From assembly GCA_009801015.1 (NCBI GenBank), contig VHZZ01000090.1, positions 11,555 through 41,855 of the forward strand: a DNA stretch of 30,301 nucleotides. Direction: 5' to 3'. The stretch is from Silene noctiflora (Eukaryota; Streptophyta; Magnoliopsida; Caryophyllales; Caryophyllaceae). Positions 20,353 to 29,956 of the stretch are shown here, piece by piece; the stretch's first letter is position 1; each line of letters starts with the position of its first letter. Below the pieces are notes generated by a model, which saw only the letters and a list, made by a program, of their open reading frames with translations, did no database searches and was not told the origin of the DNA. A program made the position numbers and the translations under genes.

Positions 20353-22230
20353 ATGAACATCATTACAGTTAACAGTTTTACTCTCTTGGTTCTGCTTCTA
20401 ATATCTGCCAATACATTTTGGCAGCCTTTATTAGCTAAAACCTGTAATCGAATCGATAATGAAGCATTACTCGAATTCAAGAAAAAAATCCAGGCTGACC
20501 CAGCCGAGCTCCTCGCCACATGGATCCCAGGTACAGACTGTTGCACTTGGTCGGGTGTGGAGTGCGGTTCAACCACCGGAAGGGTAGCCACTCTTTCACT
20601 TCCCGGCATTGAATATCGACGAGACATAGTTCCCTACCTTATAGGTACAATCTCCCCTTTCTTAGGTAACCTTACCTCTCTTCAATTCCTTAATTTAGGC
20701 AGCCTTAAGGAACTAAGTGGTCCAATCCCACCTCAAATAGGCAAGTTATCTAATTTAAGACGTCTTTACTTAGGTATTAATAAGCTAAACGGCTCAATAC
20801 CCGTTTCACTTAGTCGTCTTAAAAAATTACAGACGTTTTACCTTGGTGAAAATAAGCTCACGGGTCCCATTCCTGACTCTTTATTTCGATCTATGACCGT
20901 TCTTACAAGTATAGACTTCTCGAAAAATCAGTTTACCGGTCCTATACCGTCTTCCATTGGTAACCTTATTTCCCTTATTGTGTTGATACTTAAAAATAAC
21001 AAACTATCTGCTAGTATTCCTCTTAGTATCGGCAAGTTAAAGAACCTCACGTACATGGATTTGTCGAGGAACCATATCTCCGGTAATATACCGAATTCCA
21101 TAGGTGAACTTTCTCAATTACGCGATCTATACCTTCATAAAAACGAACTCACTGGCTCCATTCCTCGTTTCACAGAAAAACTCGCTTCTTTGAATTACAT
21201 CTATCTTAATGACAACTTTTTGACTGGAGTTCTGCCATCAAGTTTTGGACATATTTCTCATTTACTTGACATCACGATTTCAAACAATCGGATTTCTGGC
21301 AGAATCCCTGCGAGTTTTGGGAATCTCAAGCAGCTTATGTCCTTAGATCTGTCAAGTAATCAGCTAGTTGGGCCACTCCCGTCCCAACTTGCTACATTAC
21401 CGGAATTACTGTATTTAGATTTGTCAAATAATCCGCTTGGGCTAACCAGTATACCAAGTTGGCTCTCCAAGCCACCTTTGCTTGGCCTGATTTTAGCTGG
21501 GACTGGGATCAAAGGAGGTCTACCTCGATGGCTATCTTCGTCATCAATAGGAGAGCTCGACTTGTCGAGAAATGAGCTCAGAGGTAAGTTACCTTCATGG
21601 TTATCGAATATGACCAATCTTTGGTCTTTAAACATATCTAACAATGGATTTTACTCGACTATTCCAAATGAGTTTAGGAATCTTTCATTTCTAACGGACC
21701 TTGACATCCACTCAAACAAGTTCTCGGGGCCTTTGGGGGTGATTTTCGACAAGAAGGTTGATGAACCACGAGGACATTACAAGTCTGTTGACTTGTCTAG
21801 CAACTTGTTCACTGGTCCAATTCCTGACAACATTGGCAATAAGAGTGTCATGAATTCCATCACTACCTTAATCTTGTCCAACAACCCGTTAGGCGGTTCT
21901 ATCCCAAAGTCAATTGGAAATTTGAGAAAACTCCACGTGCTGGAGATGGTTGATAATCGCCTTTCCGGAGGAATACCCCAAGAACTCGGGAATGCAAAGG
22001 AACTAAGGACAATTTTGCTGTCGAAAAACAAGCTTAGAGGAAGTATCCCAAGTAATGTGTTGAATTTGAAGATGTTGAATGTGTTTGATGTTTCGAGGAA
22101 CAGACTTAGCGGGAAGATTCCTGCCCATAATGTGTCTTTGATTCCTGCTTCTGCATTTTCGTATAATTTAGGCCTGTGTGATGCTTCCCTTCCCCCTTGT
22201 AAAACATCTGAGTACTCGAAACTTAATTAG
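20353..22230 (+). CDS. LRR array gene 3: secreted LRR protein (625 aa)
   Basis: Single exon. The signal peptide runs to about residue 29, followed by the cap CNRIDNEALLEFKKKIQADP and TDCCTWSGVEC. About nineteen to twenty LRRs follow, again with LPRWLSSSSIGELDLS. The C-terminal cap is LCDASLPPC, followed by KTSEYSKLN. Against array gene 2, the codon that is stop TAG there is GAG here (22210-22212), adding six residues before the next stop. No membrane anchor or kinase is present. It is sister to array gene 2 by cap sequence and promoter. The role is inferred as for the family: apoplastic LRR recognition or wall binding. Confidence 0.93.
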   Translation: MNIITVNSFTLLVLLLISANTFWQPLLAKTCNRIDNEALLEFKKKIQADPAELLATWIPGTDCCTWSGVECGSTTGRVATLSLPGIEYRRDIVPYLIGTISPFLGNLTSLQFLNLGSLKELSGPIPPQIGKLSNLRRLYLGINKLNGSIPVSLSRLKKLQTFYLGENKLTGPIPDSLFRSMTVLTSIDFSKNQFTGPIPSSIGNLISLIVLILKNNKLSASIPLSIGKLKNLTYMDLSRNHISGNIPNSIGELSQLRDLYLHKNELTGSIPRFTEKLASLNYIYLNDNFLTGVLPSSFGHISHLLDITISNNRISGRIPASFGNLKQLMSLDLSSNQLVGPLPSQLATLPELLYLDLSNNPLGLTSIPSWLSKPPLLGLILAGTGIKGGLPRWLSSSSIGELDLSRNELRGKLPSWLSNMTNLWSLNISNNGFYSTIPNEFRNLSFLTDLDIHSNKFSGPLGVIFDKKVDEPRGHYKSVDLSSNLFTGPIPDNIGNKSVMNSITTLILSNNPLGGSIPKSIGNLRKLHVLEMVDNRLSGGIPQELGNAKELRTILLSKNKLRGSIPSNVLNLKMLNVFDVSRNRLSGKIPAHNVSLIPASAFSYNLGLCDASLPPCKTSEYSKLN

Positions 22231-22378
22231 AAATGCTCCTTATCACATTTGATCTGTACTGTAGTTTAGATCCGATCACTAATGAGACTGCAGAAAAAAT
22301 GTTATCAGGTTTCGTGAATGTCTTTTGTAAAAGAATAAGGGTTTCTTGAAACGTCTTTTGTTTCGTAAAAGTGTCTCG

Positions 22379-22628
22379 TTGAAGCCTAGCAAGTAGCAAC
22401 CTCATACTGTTTCTTCATTTCAGCGTCCAGTAATTCTCTCTCTCCTAATAAAATTCCTAATAATACCGTTCTTAGCCTCAATCGCTCTCGCCGAGTTCCT
22501 TGGTGGCTACCATAACTACCATTGCTCGAATAACAGGGTACTCATATAGTCGCCAGTCGCTTCCACCACCAACTAGGAATGCTGGCCTGGTCCTGATGTT
22601 GTTCCCATCAACAATGACTTCACATCAC
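22379..22628 (-). pseudogene. Decayed copy of the last exon of the COA1-like gene
   Basis: On the minus strand this repeats, with many substitutions and indels, the last coding exon at 25898-26155. Shared stretches include gagttccttggtggct, ccattgctcgaa, caccaactaggaat versus caccgactaggaat, ggtcctgatg and cttcacatca. Similarity fades at about the exon border (near 22628) and the reading frame is broken. It lies about 150 bp after array gene 3, mirroring the order array gene 4 then COA1-like gene. Confidence 0.8.
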
Positions 22629-22950
22629 TCAAAGATCCCGTACAGAATTTTGTCTTAATCCGCGAGAATAAGGTTAATTATAGACTAACAAACTTGTAGT
22701 CAGTTGTATTTATATTATCATGATTTTAACTCAATGGTCTGAGAATTCTGTAAAAATCTCGAAACAAATCTTGTTACTCCACTGCTCGTTTAGCTACTGG
22801 GTTCATAGATTATGCAATAATATACTCGAACCATCTTCGTGAGAATGGCTATATGATACTTCTGTTTACTCTTAAACGTGAAACTCGCAAAAACTGCAGA
22901 TATGTTACTGAAAACCCCATGGGAGGGCAGGATAAACAACAGAAAAACGA
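22629..22950. other. Intergenic between the pseudogene and block D
   Basis: AT-rich, with no gene or clear repeat. Short ORFs on both strands (22790-23078) overlap the duplicated promoter block and are not credible. Confidence 0.4.
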
Positions 22951-23269
22951 GATTATTTAGAATCGCAGTCGCCAGAGTCGCCACTTGCTTGCCTGAGGCT
23001 TATATAATTATCCACTGTCCTCGGTTTCGCAAATTCAATGAGACTAAATTAAAAGTTAATCTCGTTATTAGCTGTTGAGTTTGACCCGAACCCATTGTTT
23101 CATGTGGTAAAAACCTTGGATTCGAAGCGAAGTTCTTGCCAACATTATACTCATCTGAGACGACTTCGCCAGCAGAAGTCAATCACCCTTCCGTTCTATA
23201 CTCTTAGTATCATGTTACACTTCTATAAATATGAATGCATTAATTAATGATTCATTCATAACAACAATC
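22951..23269 (+). promoter_or_regulatory. Promoter of array gene 4 (duplicated block D)
   Basis: Carries diverged copies of the conserved stretch (22951-23020, ttagaatcgcagtcgcc), the ttagctgttgagtttgaccc segment with TTGACC at 23081-23086 shared with block A, and atcatgttacactt. TATAAAT at 23224-23230 is 46 bp before the ATG at 23270, matching the 42-50 bp spacing of array genes 2 and 3. Confidence 0.6.
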
Positions 23270-25120
23270 ATGAAGACCCTAACAAGTTTTCATATCTTCC
23301 TTTTCCTTGTAATATTTGCCAATGCATTTTGCCCACTATTTGCAAAACCCTGTAATCCAATCGACAACGAAGCACTCCTCGAATTCAAAAAAACAATCGG
23401 GGCTGACTTTTCAATGCTCCTCAGCACATGGGTTCCGGGCACAGACTGCTGCACTTGGTGGAATGTGGACTGCAATTTAGCCACCGGAAGAATCACCAAC
23501 CTTACAGTCCCTTCAGTCCTGGCACTTGGACACGAGATCGTAGACACTTCCATGTTAGGTACCATCTCCCCTTTCATAGGTAACCTTACCTTTCTCCAAC
23601 TCCTTGATTTAGGCAACCTTGAGGCACTAGGTGGTCCAATTCCTCATGAAATAGGCAAGCTCTCTAATTTGAGACATCTTTTCCTACAAGGCAACAACCT
23701 AAACGGCTCGTTACCTGTTTCACTCGGTAACCTCCATAAACTACAGGAGCTTTACCTTGATCGAAACAAGCTCTCAGGACCTATTCCTAGCGCTTTATTC
23801 CGATCAATGAGGTTTCTTTCGACAATATCTTTGTCAACCAATCAGTTGTCTGGTCCTATACCGTCTTCCATTGGTGACCTAACTTCTCTAACTGAGTTGA
23901 TTCTGGATGGCAACAAACTATCTGGTATGATACCCATTAGTATTAGCAAGTTGAAGAACCTCAACTACATGGGCTTGTCTAAGAACCATCTCTCTGGCAA
24001 TATACCCGATTTTATAGGTAAACTCACTCAATTAGTCTACTTATACCTACACGAAAACAAACTTACCGGTCACATTCCTAATTCCATAGGAAGACTTGCT
24101 TCTTTGAATTATATCCATCTTCAGGACAACTTTTTAACTGGTGTTCTGCCATCAAGTTTCAGTCAGCTTTCCAGTTTGACCGATCTCAACGTTTCAAACA
24201 ATCGGATTTCAGGCCAAATTCCTGCGACTTTTGGGAATCTTAGGTTGCTAAGGTCCTTAGCGCTGTCAAGTAATCAGCTTGTTGGGCCACTCCCTTCGCA
24301 ACTTGCTAAACTAGAGACGTTACAACAGTTAGATTTGTCAATCAATCCTCTTAGGTTGGCTAATGTACCAAATTGGCTATCCAAGTTGCCTCTTTATAGC
24401 CTGAAGTTAGCCGCGTCTAGGATCAAAGGCGAGCTACCTAGATGGCTATCTTCATCATCAATAGAAGTGCTCGACTTGTCGAGTAATGAATTTGTAGGAA
24501 GGTTGCCTTCATGGATAGGAAGCATGACCCGTCTATGGTTTTTAAACATATCTAACAATGGATTTCACTCGACTATTCCTACTGAATTTAAAAACCTTTC
24601 GAGGCTCATTGACCTTGATCTACACTCAAATAAGTTCTTTGGGCCTTTGGGAGCGATTTTTGACGAGAAGGTTGATGAACAAGGTGGGACTTACAACTCT
24701 ATAGATGTCTCTGGTAACTTGTTCACTGGCCCGATCCCCAACAACATTGGTAACAAACGTGTAATGAACGATATCAATACTCTAATCTTGTCCAACAATC
24801 CGTTAGGAGGTTCCATTCCAAAGTCAATCGGTAACATGAGAAAGTTACAAGTACTTAAGATGGTTAATAATCGCCTTTCTGGGAGAATACCCCAGGAACT
24901 TGGGAATGCCAAGGAACTAATGACGGTTTTGCTGTCGAGGAACAAGTTGAGCGGAACTATCCCAAGTAATGTTTTGAATTTGGAAATGTTGAAGGCATTT
25001 GATGTTTCAAGGAACAGATTAAGTGGGAGAATTCCACCCCACAAGTCTAAAATTCCTGTTACTGCATTTATTGGTAATCAAGGCCTTTGTGGCAGTCCCC
25101 TTCCTCCTTGTAACTTGTAA
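23270..25120 (+). CDS. LRR array gene 4: secreted LRR protein (616 aa)
   Basis: Single exon. The longest frame opens at 23231, but that ATG directly abuts the TATA box (23224-23230) and so lies upstream of the expected transcription start. The ATG at 23270 fits the spacing and gives a proper signal peptide (MKTLTSFHIFLFLVIFANAF) as in the paralogues. The cap is CNPIDNEALLEFKKTIGAD with TDCCTWWNVDC. About nineteen to twenty LRRs follow, with LPRWLSSSSIEVLDLS. The end is GNQGLCGSPLPPCNL, keeping the ancestral CG. No transmembrane or kinase segment is present. A tRNA-Gly gene follows about 360 bp after the stop. The function is inferred from the family only. Confidence 0.92.
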   Translation: MKTLTSFHIFLFLVIFANAFCPLFAKPCNPIDNEALLEFKKTIGADFSMLLSTWVPGTDCCTWWNVDCNLATGRITNLTVPSVLALGHEIVDTSMLGTISPFIGNLTFLQLLDLGNLEALGGPIPHEIGKLSNLRHLFLQGNNLNGSLPVSLGNLHKLQELYLDRNKLSGPIPSALFRSMRFLSTISLSTNQLSGPIPSSIGDLTSLTELILDGNKLSGMIPISISKLKNLNYMGLSKNHLSGNIPDFIGKLTQLVYLYLHENKLTGHIPNSIGRLASLNYIHLQDNFLTGVLPSSFSQLSSLTDLNVSNNRISGQIPATFGNLRLLRSLALSSNQLVGPLPSQLAKLETLQQLDLSINPLRLANVPNWLSKLPLYSLKLAASRIKGELPRWLSSSSIEVLDLSSNEFVGRLPSWIGSMTRLWFLNISNNGFHSTIPTEFKNLSRLIDLDLHSNKFFGPLGAIFDEKVDEQGGTYNSIDVSGNLFTGPIPNNIGNKRVMNDINTLILSNNPLGGSIPKSIGNMRKLQVLKMVNNRLSGRIPQELGNAKELMTVLLSRNKLSGTIPSNVLNLEMLKAFDVSRNRLSGRIPPHKSKIPVTAFIGNQGLCGSPLPPCNL

Positions 25121-25187
25121 GAGCCTGTAGTACACTAGTGCTATAACTTTCAAACGTTCGTTGTCTAATGTAAGTATGCGATCTGTC

Positions 25188-25289
25188 GTCAGTCGCCCGC
25201 GGCTAATATTAATACCGCATCCATCTCATTTGTAGTCAGTCACCCACGAGGCCACAACCAATAACATTACCACTTCCATCTCATTTGTA
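25188..25289. repeat. Two-copy tandem repeat after array gene 4
   Basis: gtcagtcgcccgcg...catctcatttgta (25188-25233) is followed by a second, 56-bp version (25234-25289) starting gtcagtcacccacg and ending tccatctcatttgta. The copies differ by a 10-bp indel. Confidence 0.6.
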
Positions 25290-25478
25290 TTCTAATATTC
25301 TAAATATACTCCGTAATAGTCCATTTTGATTACTATATCTCCAAATATACGTACTATGAAAATGTCAAATTTGTTCATTTGATTTAGAATATAACATATG
25401 GTTAAAAATTTTTACATAGTTAGAAAGCAATATGGGATATATAATAATAATGTTAAATCCTCGGTATTTAACAACTAA

Positions 25479-25549
25479 GCACCAGTGGTCTAGTGGTAGA
25501 ATAGTACCCTGCCACGGTACAGACCCGGGTTCGATTCCCGGCTGGTGCA
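25479..25549 (+). tRNA. tRNA-Gly (GCC), copy 2
   Basis: 71 nt, base-for-base identical to the gene at 15187, with the same A and B boxes and anticodon GCC. The flanks differ. It lies about 360 bp past array gene 4 and about 350 bp before the convergent COA1-like gene. Confidence 0.97.
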
Positions 25550-25556
25550 TTTTTTT
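25550..25556 (+). terminator. Pol III terminator T7
   Basis: Seven T follow directly after the tRNA discriminator base, a strong Pol III stop. Confidence 0.8.
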
Positions 25557-25897
25557 CCTTATTTTAATCAAAAGACCATTTTTCATTAATCATCACAAAC
25601 GGTTGTCCACCACAACTCCACATATGCAAAGGTCTGAAATAATCGAGGCAGAAAATAAAATTCACAGCATCAAATGAACTTATGAACATGATTCTTCTGG
25701 AGTTATAGTCAAAATTATTTATGTGATTTAGTCTCGTACATCGGGATTTTTGACCTTAAATCCTTGTTAAACAGCCTCAAAAGCCAAAGAGAAGGAGGAA
25801 TTACTCTGAAACTTGACAGTAATGCAAGAAAACCAGTGTTCAACCGATGAAATGAAAAAAAGGGTACAAAAAGAGTATATAGAAACTTGAAAGTAGA
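25557..25897. other. 3' flank of the COA1-like gene
   Basis: No ORF of interest. It should include the 3' UTR of the minus-strand COA1-like gene (stop at 25898-25900). Confidence 0.4.
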
Positions 25898-27445
25898 TCA
25901 TCTTTGAAGCTTAGCAACCTCTTCTTGATGCTTCCTCTCAGCTTCCAGTAATTCTTGCTCCTCATCTTCTTCAGCTTCAATGTCATCTCTCTCTTCGAGT
26001 TCCTTGGTGGCTGCCATTGCTCGAACTACAGGGTCTCTAAGCTCAGCTATTAGTCCTCCGCCAATCCGGTATTCCTCTTCACCACCGACTAGGAATATTC
26101 GCTGGTCAGGTCCTGATGCCATTGGGACATCCACTGCCAATAGCTTCACATCATACTGCAATAGTGCAATGCCACCAATTAGTGGAAGGCTAATCAGCTC
26201 AATAACCAATATCTAAATTCAGTGAATCATCATTTGGAAAAACCAATAAGTGATATTACGATATACAATGAAAACGGGAGAACACGATAAAAATAGAAGT
26301 TTAAAAACTCGAATAAACAAACTGCAAATAGTACGCTATAAAAGGTGGACTTTTTTCCCAAAAGAGAGTTCATATGAAAAGAATGAACCTAATAAAGTGT
26401 AAAGAAAATAAGTAAAATTAAAAGGAAAAGAAGAAGAAATTCAAAACTCCGTAAACAAGGGTAGTACACTCTTGGGATAAAAGAAATGTACAAAACCTCC
26501 GATTTTTTGTTCTCTTCTTACTTCTCAAACTATATGAGATGGAAGAAAAAAAGAAAAACGAAGGGAGTAGTAAAAATAAATAAAAAGACACTATAGGGCT
26601 CGTGCTTTATCTTTTGCACACATTTTTCCTCTTTACATTGACCTCTCTAACGCCATCTTTTCTTCGATCTGGCAAAAACCATACCTCCCCCATTTACATG
26701 ACCTGGAAAATGTTCACGAGGAAACCCATCTCTTTATGATAAAAAAATTATTTCCTCAAAAGATTCGACATGCATTGTAGAATATTAATAATCCTAAGAA
26801 GAGAGATTTCCATTCAACCAAATGAAAGTCAAAATGCGACAGAAATTCAATACGTAGTGGTGACTGTGGTGTTTCTTAAGACACAGTCATTCTTAGTCTT
26901 GAGCATGTCAAGTAACATAACACGTATGCACATGAAACTTCACCACATGAAGCTCTTAAAATCACCAAATAAACATGATGATGCACAATAGGAACAACTG
27001 AACAGGTAATTGAGAACACGAAATACAAACATAATGCATGATCACATTACAAAGCACTAAAGCAGAGTTACCACGTAATGTTTTTGTATGCGTGATTTGT
27101 TTTGGGAGGCAAGCAAAGCAAATATTAACGACAAACCCAAACTTGTGATGAAACTTTCTTAGTTAAACACACCTTTCCCTTCTTCTTCTTAACGTGAACA
27201 CTTGCCAATCCTTTTCTTTCAGAGCCTCGAACTGGAAAAATAAGGAAACAGCTTTTACTCCTGAGCCTGGGTTTGAATTTACTCATAGTGAGGCCACCTC
27301 CTGACATCACATATGCTCTCAAGTCGGTTCCTGCCAGAGGAGCACCCATTACTTCAAGACTACGGGCATCTGTATTGAGTTCCCTCATAGCCATCCTGTA
27401 TACTTTGTCGGGATTGACTGCATATCTTGAGCGAAGATATAGGCC
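25898..27445 (-). CDS. COA1-like (cytochrome oxidase assembly 1 domain) protein, 3' exons
   Basis: Two exons, both phase 0: 27445-27173 (273 bp; acceptor TAG, donor GTGTGT) and 26155-25898 (258 bp; acceptor GCAG), split by a 1017-bp intron. The first opens GLYLRSRYAVNPDKVYRMAM and contains LEVMGAPLAGTDLRAYVMSG, then LIFPVRGSERKGLASVHVKK. The second continues YDVKLLAVDVPMASGPDQRI and FLVGGEEEYR, and ends in an acidic, probably coiled tail (ELEERDDIEAEEDEEQELLE). A 'GxPL', then 'IPVxGSkgxGxLxV', then an L..V.L sequence is the COA1/MITRAC15 pattern, so a mitochondrial inner-membrane assembly role is inferred. The N-terminal exon, expected to carry targeting sequence and the membrane helix, was not found. 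It may be unrecognised between 27446 and 30301 or lie beyond the window. Confidence 0.72.
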
Positions 27446-28549
27446 CTACACAGAGAAGGAACCATACCAGGTCATAAAGCAATTGTCAAAGTGACACAGA
27501 ACTGCAAATGTGATAAAGGCGCAACACTATCATTTCCATATTTTCAACCATTATCCTCGGCATTTTCCTTTGCATATAAGCCCTTTCTAAAGAATTTTTT
27601 TTTTTAAGAAAGGAAAATTATTGTTTCCGCATTTTTTTAAGCTATTTTTAAGGCCCACGAAATGCATGAGCTTTTATAGTTCTACATACGAGTAACAGTT
27701 AAAAATCCTCTATAAACCAGTAAACCCCTTGGTTAATTCCTGTTACAATAATTGAACATAATTCTAGCATGTTGAGAATATTATAAACAAAGTCCACAAA
27801 AGCTCCAAACTAAATTGTTGAATACATTACACACGAAAAAAGTTTGATAAAAAAAATTAAGCATTCTTAAAAATCGAACAAAACTTATAATACAAAACAA
27901 TTATTCACTCATATAACAACGTGTCTGTTTAAATATAAAACAGATCCAAAGACTCGTTGATCTTTAGTTTTGGATCATGATGGAATAAAGCAAAATGACT
28001 CTTAAATGGTTGCGTTTCATGCTATTGTGAGCTCTTCATGTTGCTATACACGGTAAGACTGCGCACAACAAACCCTCCCTTATCCCATAATTTGCGAGAG
28101 TCTAATGACACTAGGGTAATGTCGTTTATAATGACTCGTTTCTTCTTAGGTTAATGTATGTCATCTAAATAACCAATTTAGGCCTTAATGCACTCCACAA
28201 AAGTTGTATATGGGAGTTGATGTGACCTATTTAGTTTGATTGTTCCAAAGCTTGCCACAGGGACTTTTTAGGTTAGCCTTTTAATATTATATAATAATGG
28301 GAAATAGACGTATATTTTGTGAAACAGTGTCCCCTGTTCATGAGGCATGCGCCTTCGCCTTGAGAATCATCGCCATGGCCCCTCATCAGGTGTGCCTTGC
28401 TCTTTTAAAGCTAAGCTCCCCAAGTCTGATCCCACCTCACATCCTTTATTCGCATCTCTTCCCTCATCAGCCCATCACCGTCGTCATATATTACTGACGC
28501 TGTCAATTTTGCTGTCCCTGACTCCTTTCAAGATGAAGGAATGATTGAC
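27446..28549. other. Intron or upstream region of the COA1-like gene
   Basis: AT-rich with poly-A/T stretches (27595-27640) and no convincing exon. Two short overlapping + strand ORFs (28297-28544) lack recognisable domains. Confidence 0.4.
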
Positions 28550-28933
28550 CTATGAATGCTCGATATTGACCATCATAATTGTAGATCTAAATTCGAGCAC
28601 CCACGGGTCAACTTCCCCTTTGCCAAACTTCCACCTCTGAGCTTGTGGTGATCCTGTCGATTTAGTTACTAGTTGATGCATGAAGCGATAGGGTGTTTGG
28701 GTCTGCATGATGCAATGGTCAGGCCGAAATGGACAGCAGAAGTAATGACTGTGATATAGTCCAGCAATTGCAGTATGGATGGTAAAGGTTGCTAGTCGCG
28801 GTAAAAAGAGCCGTGTTACTGGTGGCCCATCAGCCAAGTTGGATGAAGAAGGGTACATGGTAGTGGCAACCGGAGGAAGTGCGGACTTGGTAAACATGGT
28901 TGTGGATGGGAAGACAGGGAAGCATTCTCTCAA
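28550..28933 (-). other. Unassigned 127-codon ORF
   Basis: An open minus-strand frame (SALPPVATTMYPSSSNLADG, then QLVTKSTGSPQAQRWKFG). The opposite strand is also open over 28779-28955 (GGPSAKLDEEGYMVVATGGS) but is closed by stops just upstream. I recognise neither. It could be a relic of a transposon or gene, or chance. It is the only candidate place seen for a 5' exon of the COA1-like gene, but it shows no targeting peptide plus membrane helix. Confidence 0.25.
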
Positions 28934-29374
28934 GCCTCCAAATGAGACTGAGTAAACCCCAGGGCGAGGTGATTATTCAAGAAGCCTATATAACAGGGAA
29001 TCTAAAATTGAAGTTAAAAAAGGAAATGGAATAAATTGAGCCAAAAGCAAAGGGGGCCTTTGAGAATGCCTTTTCCTTTCCTGGTTTACCTCAAACCAAA
29101 CAGCTCTTAAATTAGGGCATAGATGTGCAATTGATAAGTAGCATTTAGCCGCATTTTACCCCGCATTTATTCCTTATTCCGACTCGATTTTGCGTGCTTA
29201 ATTATATAAAAGCTCATTTATTTACTAATTTGTAATAATTAGTCGTATTTATTACATTTAGTAATTAGTCGGCTTATTATTATTATTATTGATTTAATTT
29301 AAATAATGTAGGCGAGACGGAATTATGAGACGAGAATGATAGCGCGAGACGGAAACAACAAAGTCAATGACCAA

Positions 29375-29400
29375 GGTCAAGGTCAAGGTTGACCTTGACC
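29375..29400. repeat. 12-bp palindrome of TTGACC/GGTCAA motifs
   Basis: ggtcaaggtcaa (29375-29386) and ttgaccttgacc (29389-29400) are exact inverted copies separated by gg. The unit is a W-box core (TTGACC) in both orientations, so it could bind WRKY factors or a transposon-encoded protein. Confidence 0.75.
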
Positions 29401-29446
29401 AAACCCAATTTCCCCCTCCTTCTTCCTCGACTTAAACCAACAACAG

Positions 29447-29775
29447 CAGCAGCTCCATCATCATAAATCTTCACCATTTTCATTCATCATCAACAATTAC
29501 CANCACCTTATTCACCATTTATCACCATAAATCATCTCCATTATTCGTCCCAACAATCACCATCGTCATTTTCGTCATCACCTTCGCTTATCATCATTAA
29601 TCATCATTCATCCACAACCATCGACAACATCATCATTCATCACCATCACCACGATTTCATTCATCATCAGCCATTATTCATCTATCAAATCATCATCACC
29701 ATTTTTCATCATCAATTCGTCCACCTTCAATCACCATCACCACGATTCACCATTTCCATCCATTTCATTCAATGA
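29447..29775 (+). repeat. CAT/ATC-rich low-complexity tract
   Basis: About 330 bp of catcatcatcacc-type degenerate trinucleotides, with one unresolved base at 29503. It has no stable coding sense. Confidence 0.8.
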
Positions 29776-29956
29776 CAACACCCATCATCAGCATCATTCA
29801 AAGGGCAGCAAACAAGAACGCAAAACAGAGGAAAATAGAGGATTGGTTGCCCAGCCGGGCAACCGGCCGCCGCTTCCAAACCCGGCTGGGAGCACATGAA
29901 GAAGAAAGGCAGAATTGGGGCATTAGAAACAGAAACCTTCCCTGCCGGTCACCTCA

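Noticed and set aside
12841..25120. Receptor-like kinase annotation for the LRR genes
   Set aside because: All four frames end right after the C-terminal cysteine cap; no transmembrane or kinase sequence follows in any frame.
25365..25677. Short ORFs on both strands across the second tRNA-Gly gene
   Set aside because: Their central part is the tRNA sequence itself.
28297..28544. Two overlapping short + strand ORFs
   Set aside because: Histidine/serine-rich, no recognisable domain, different frames over the same DNA.
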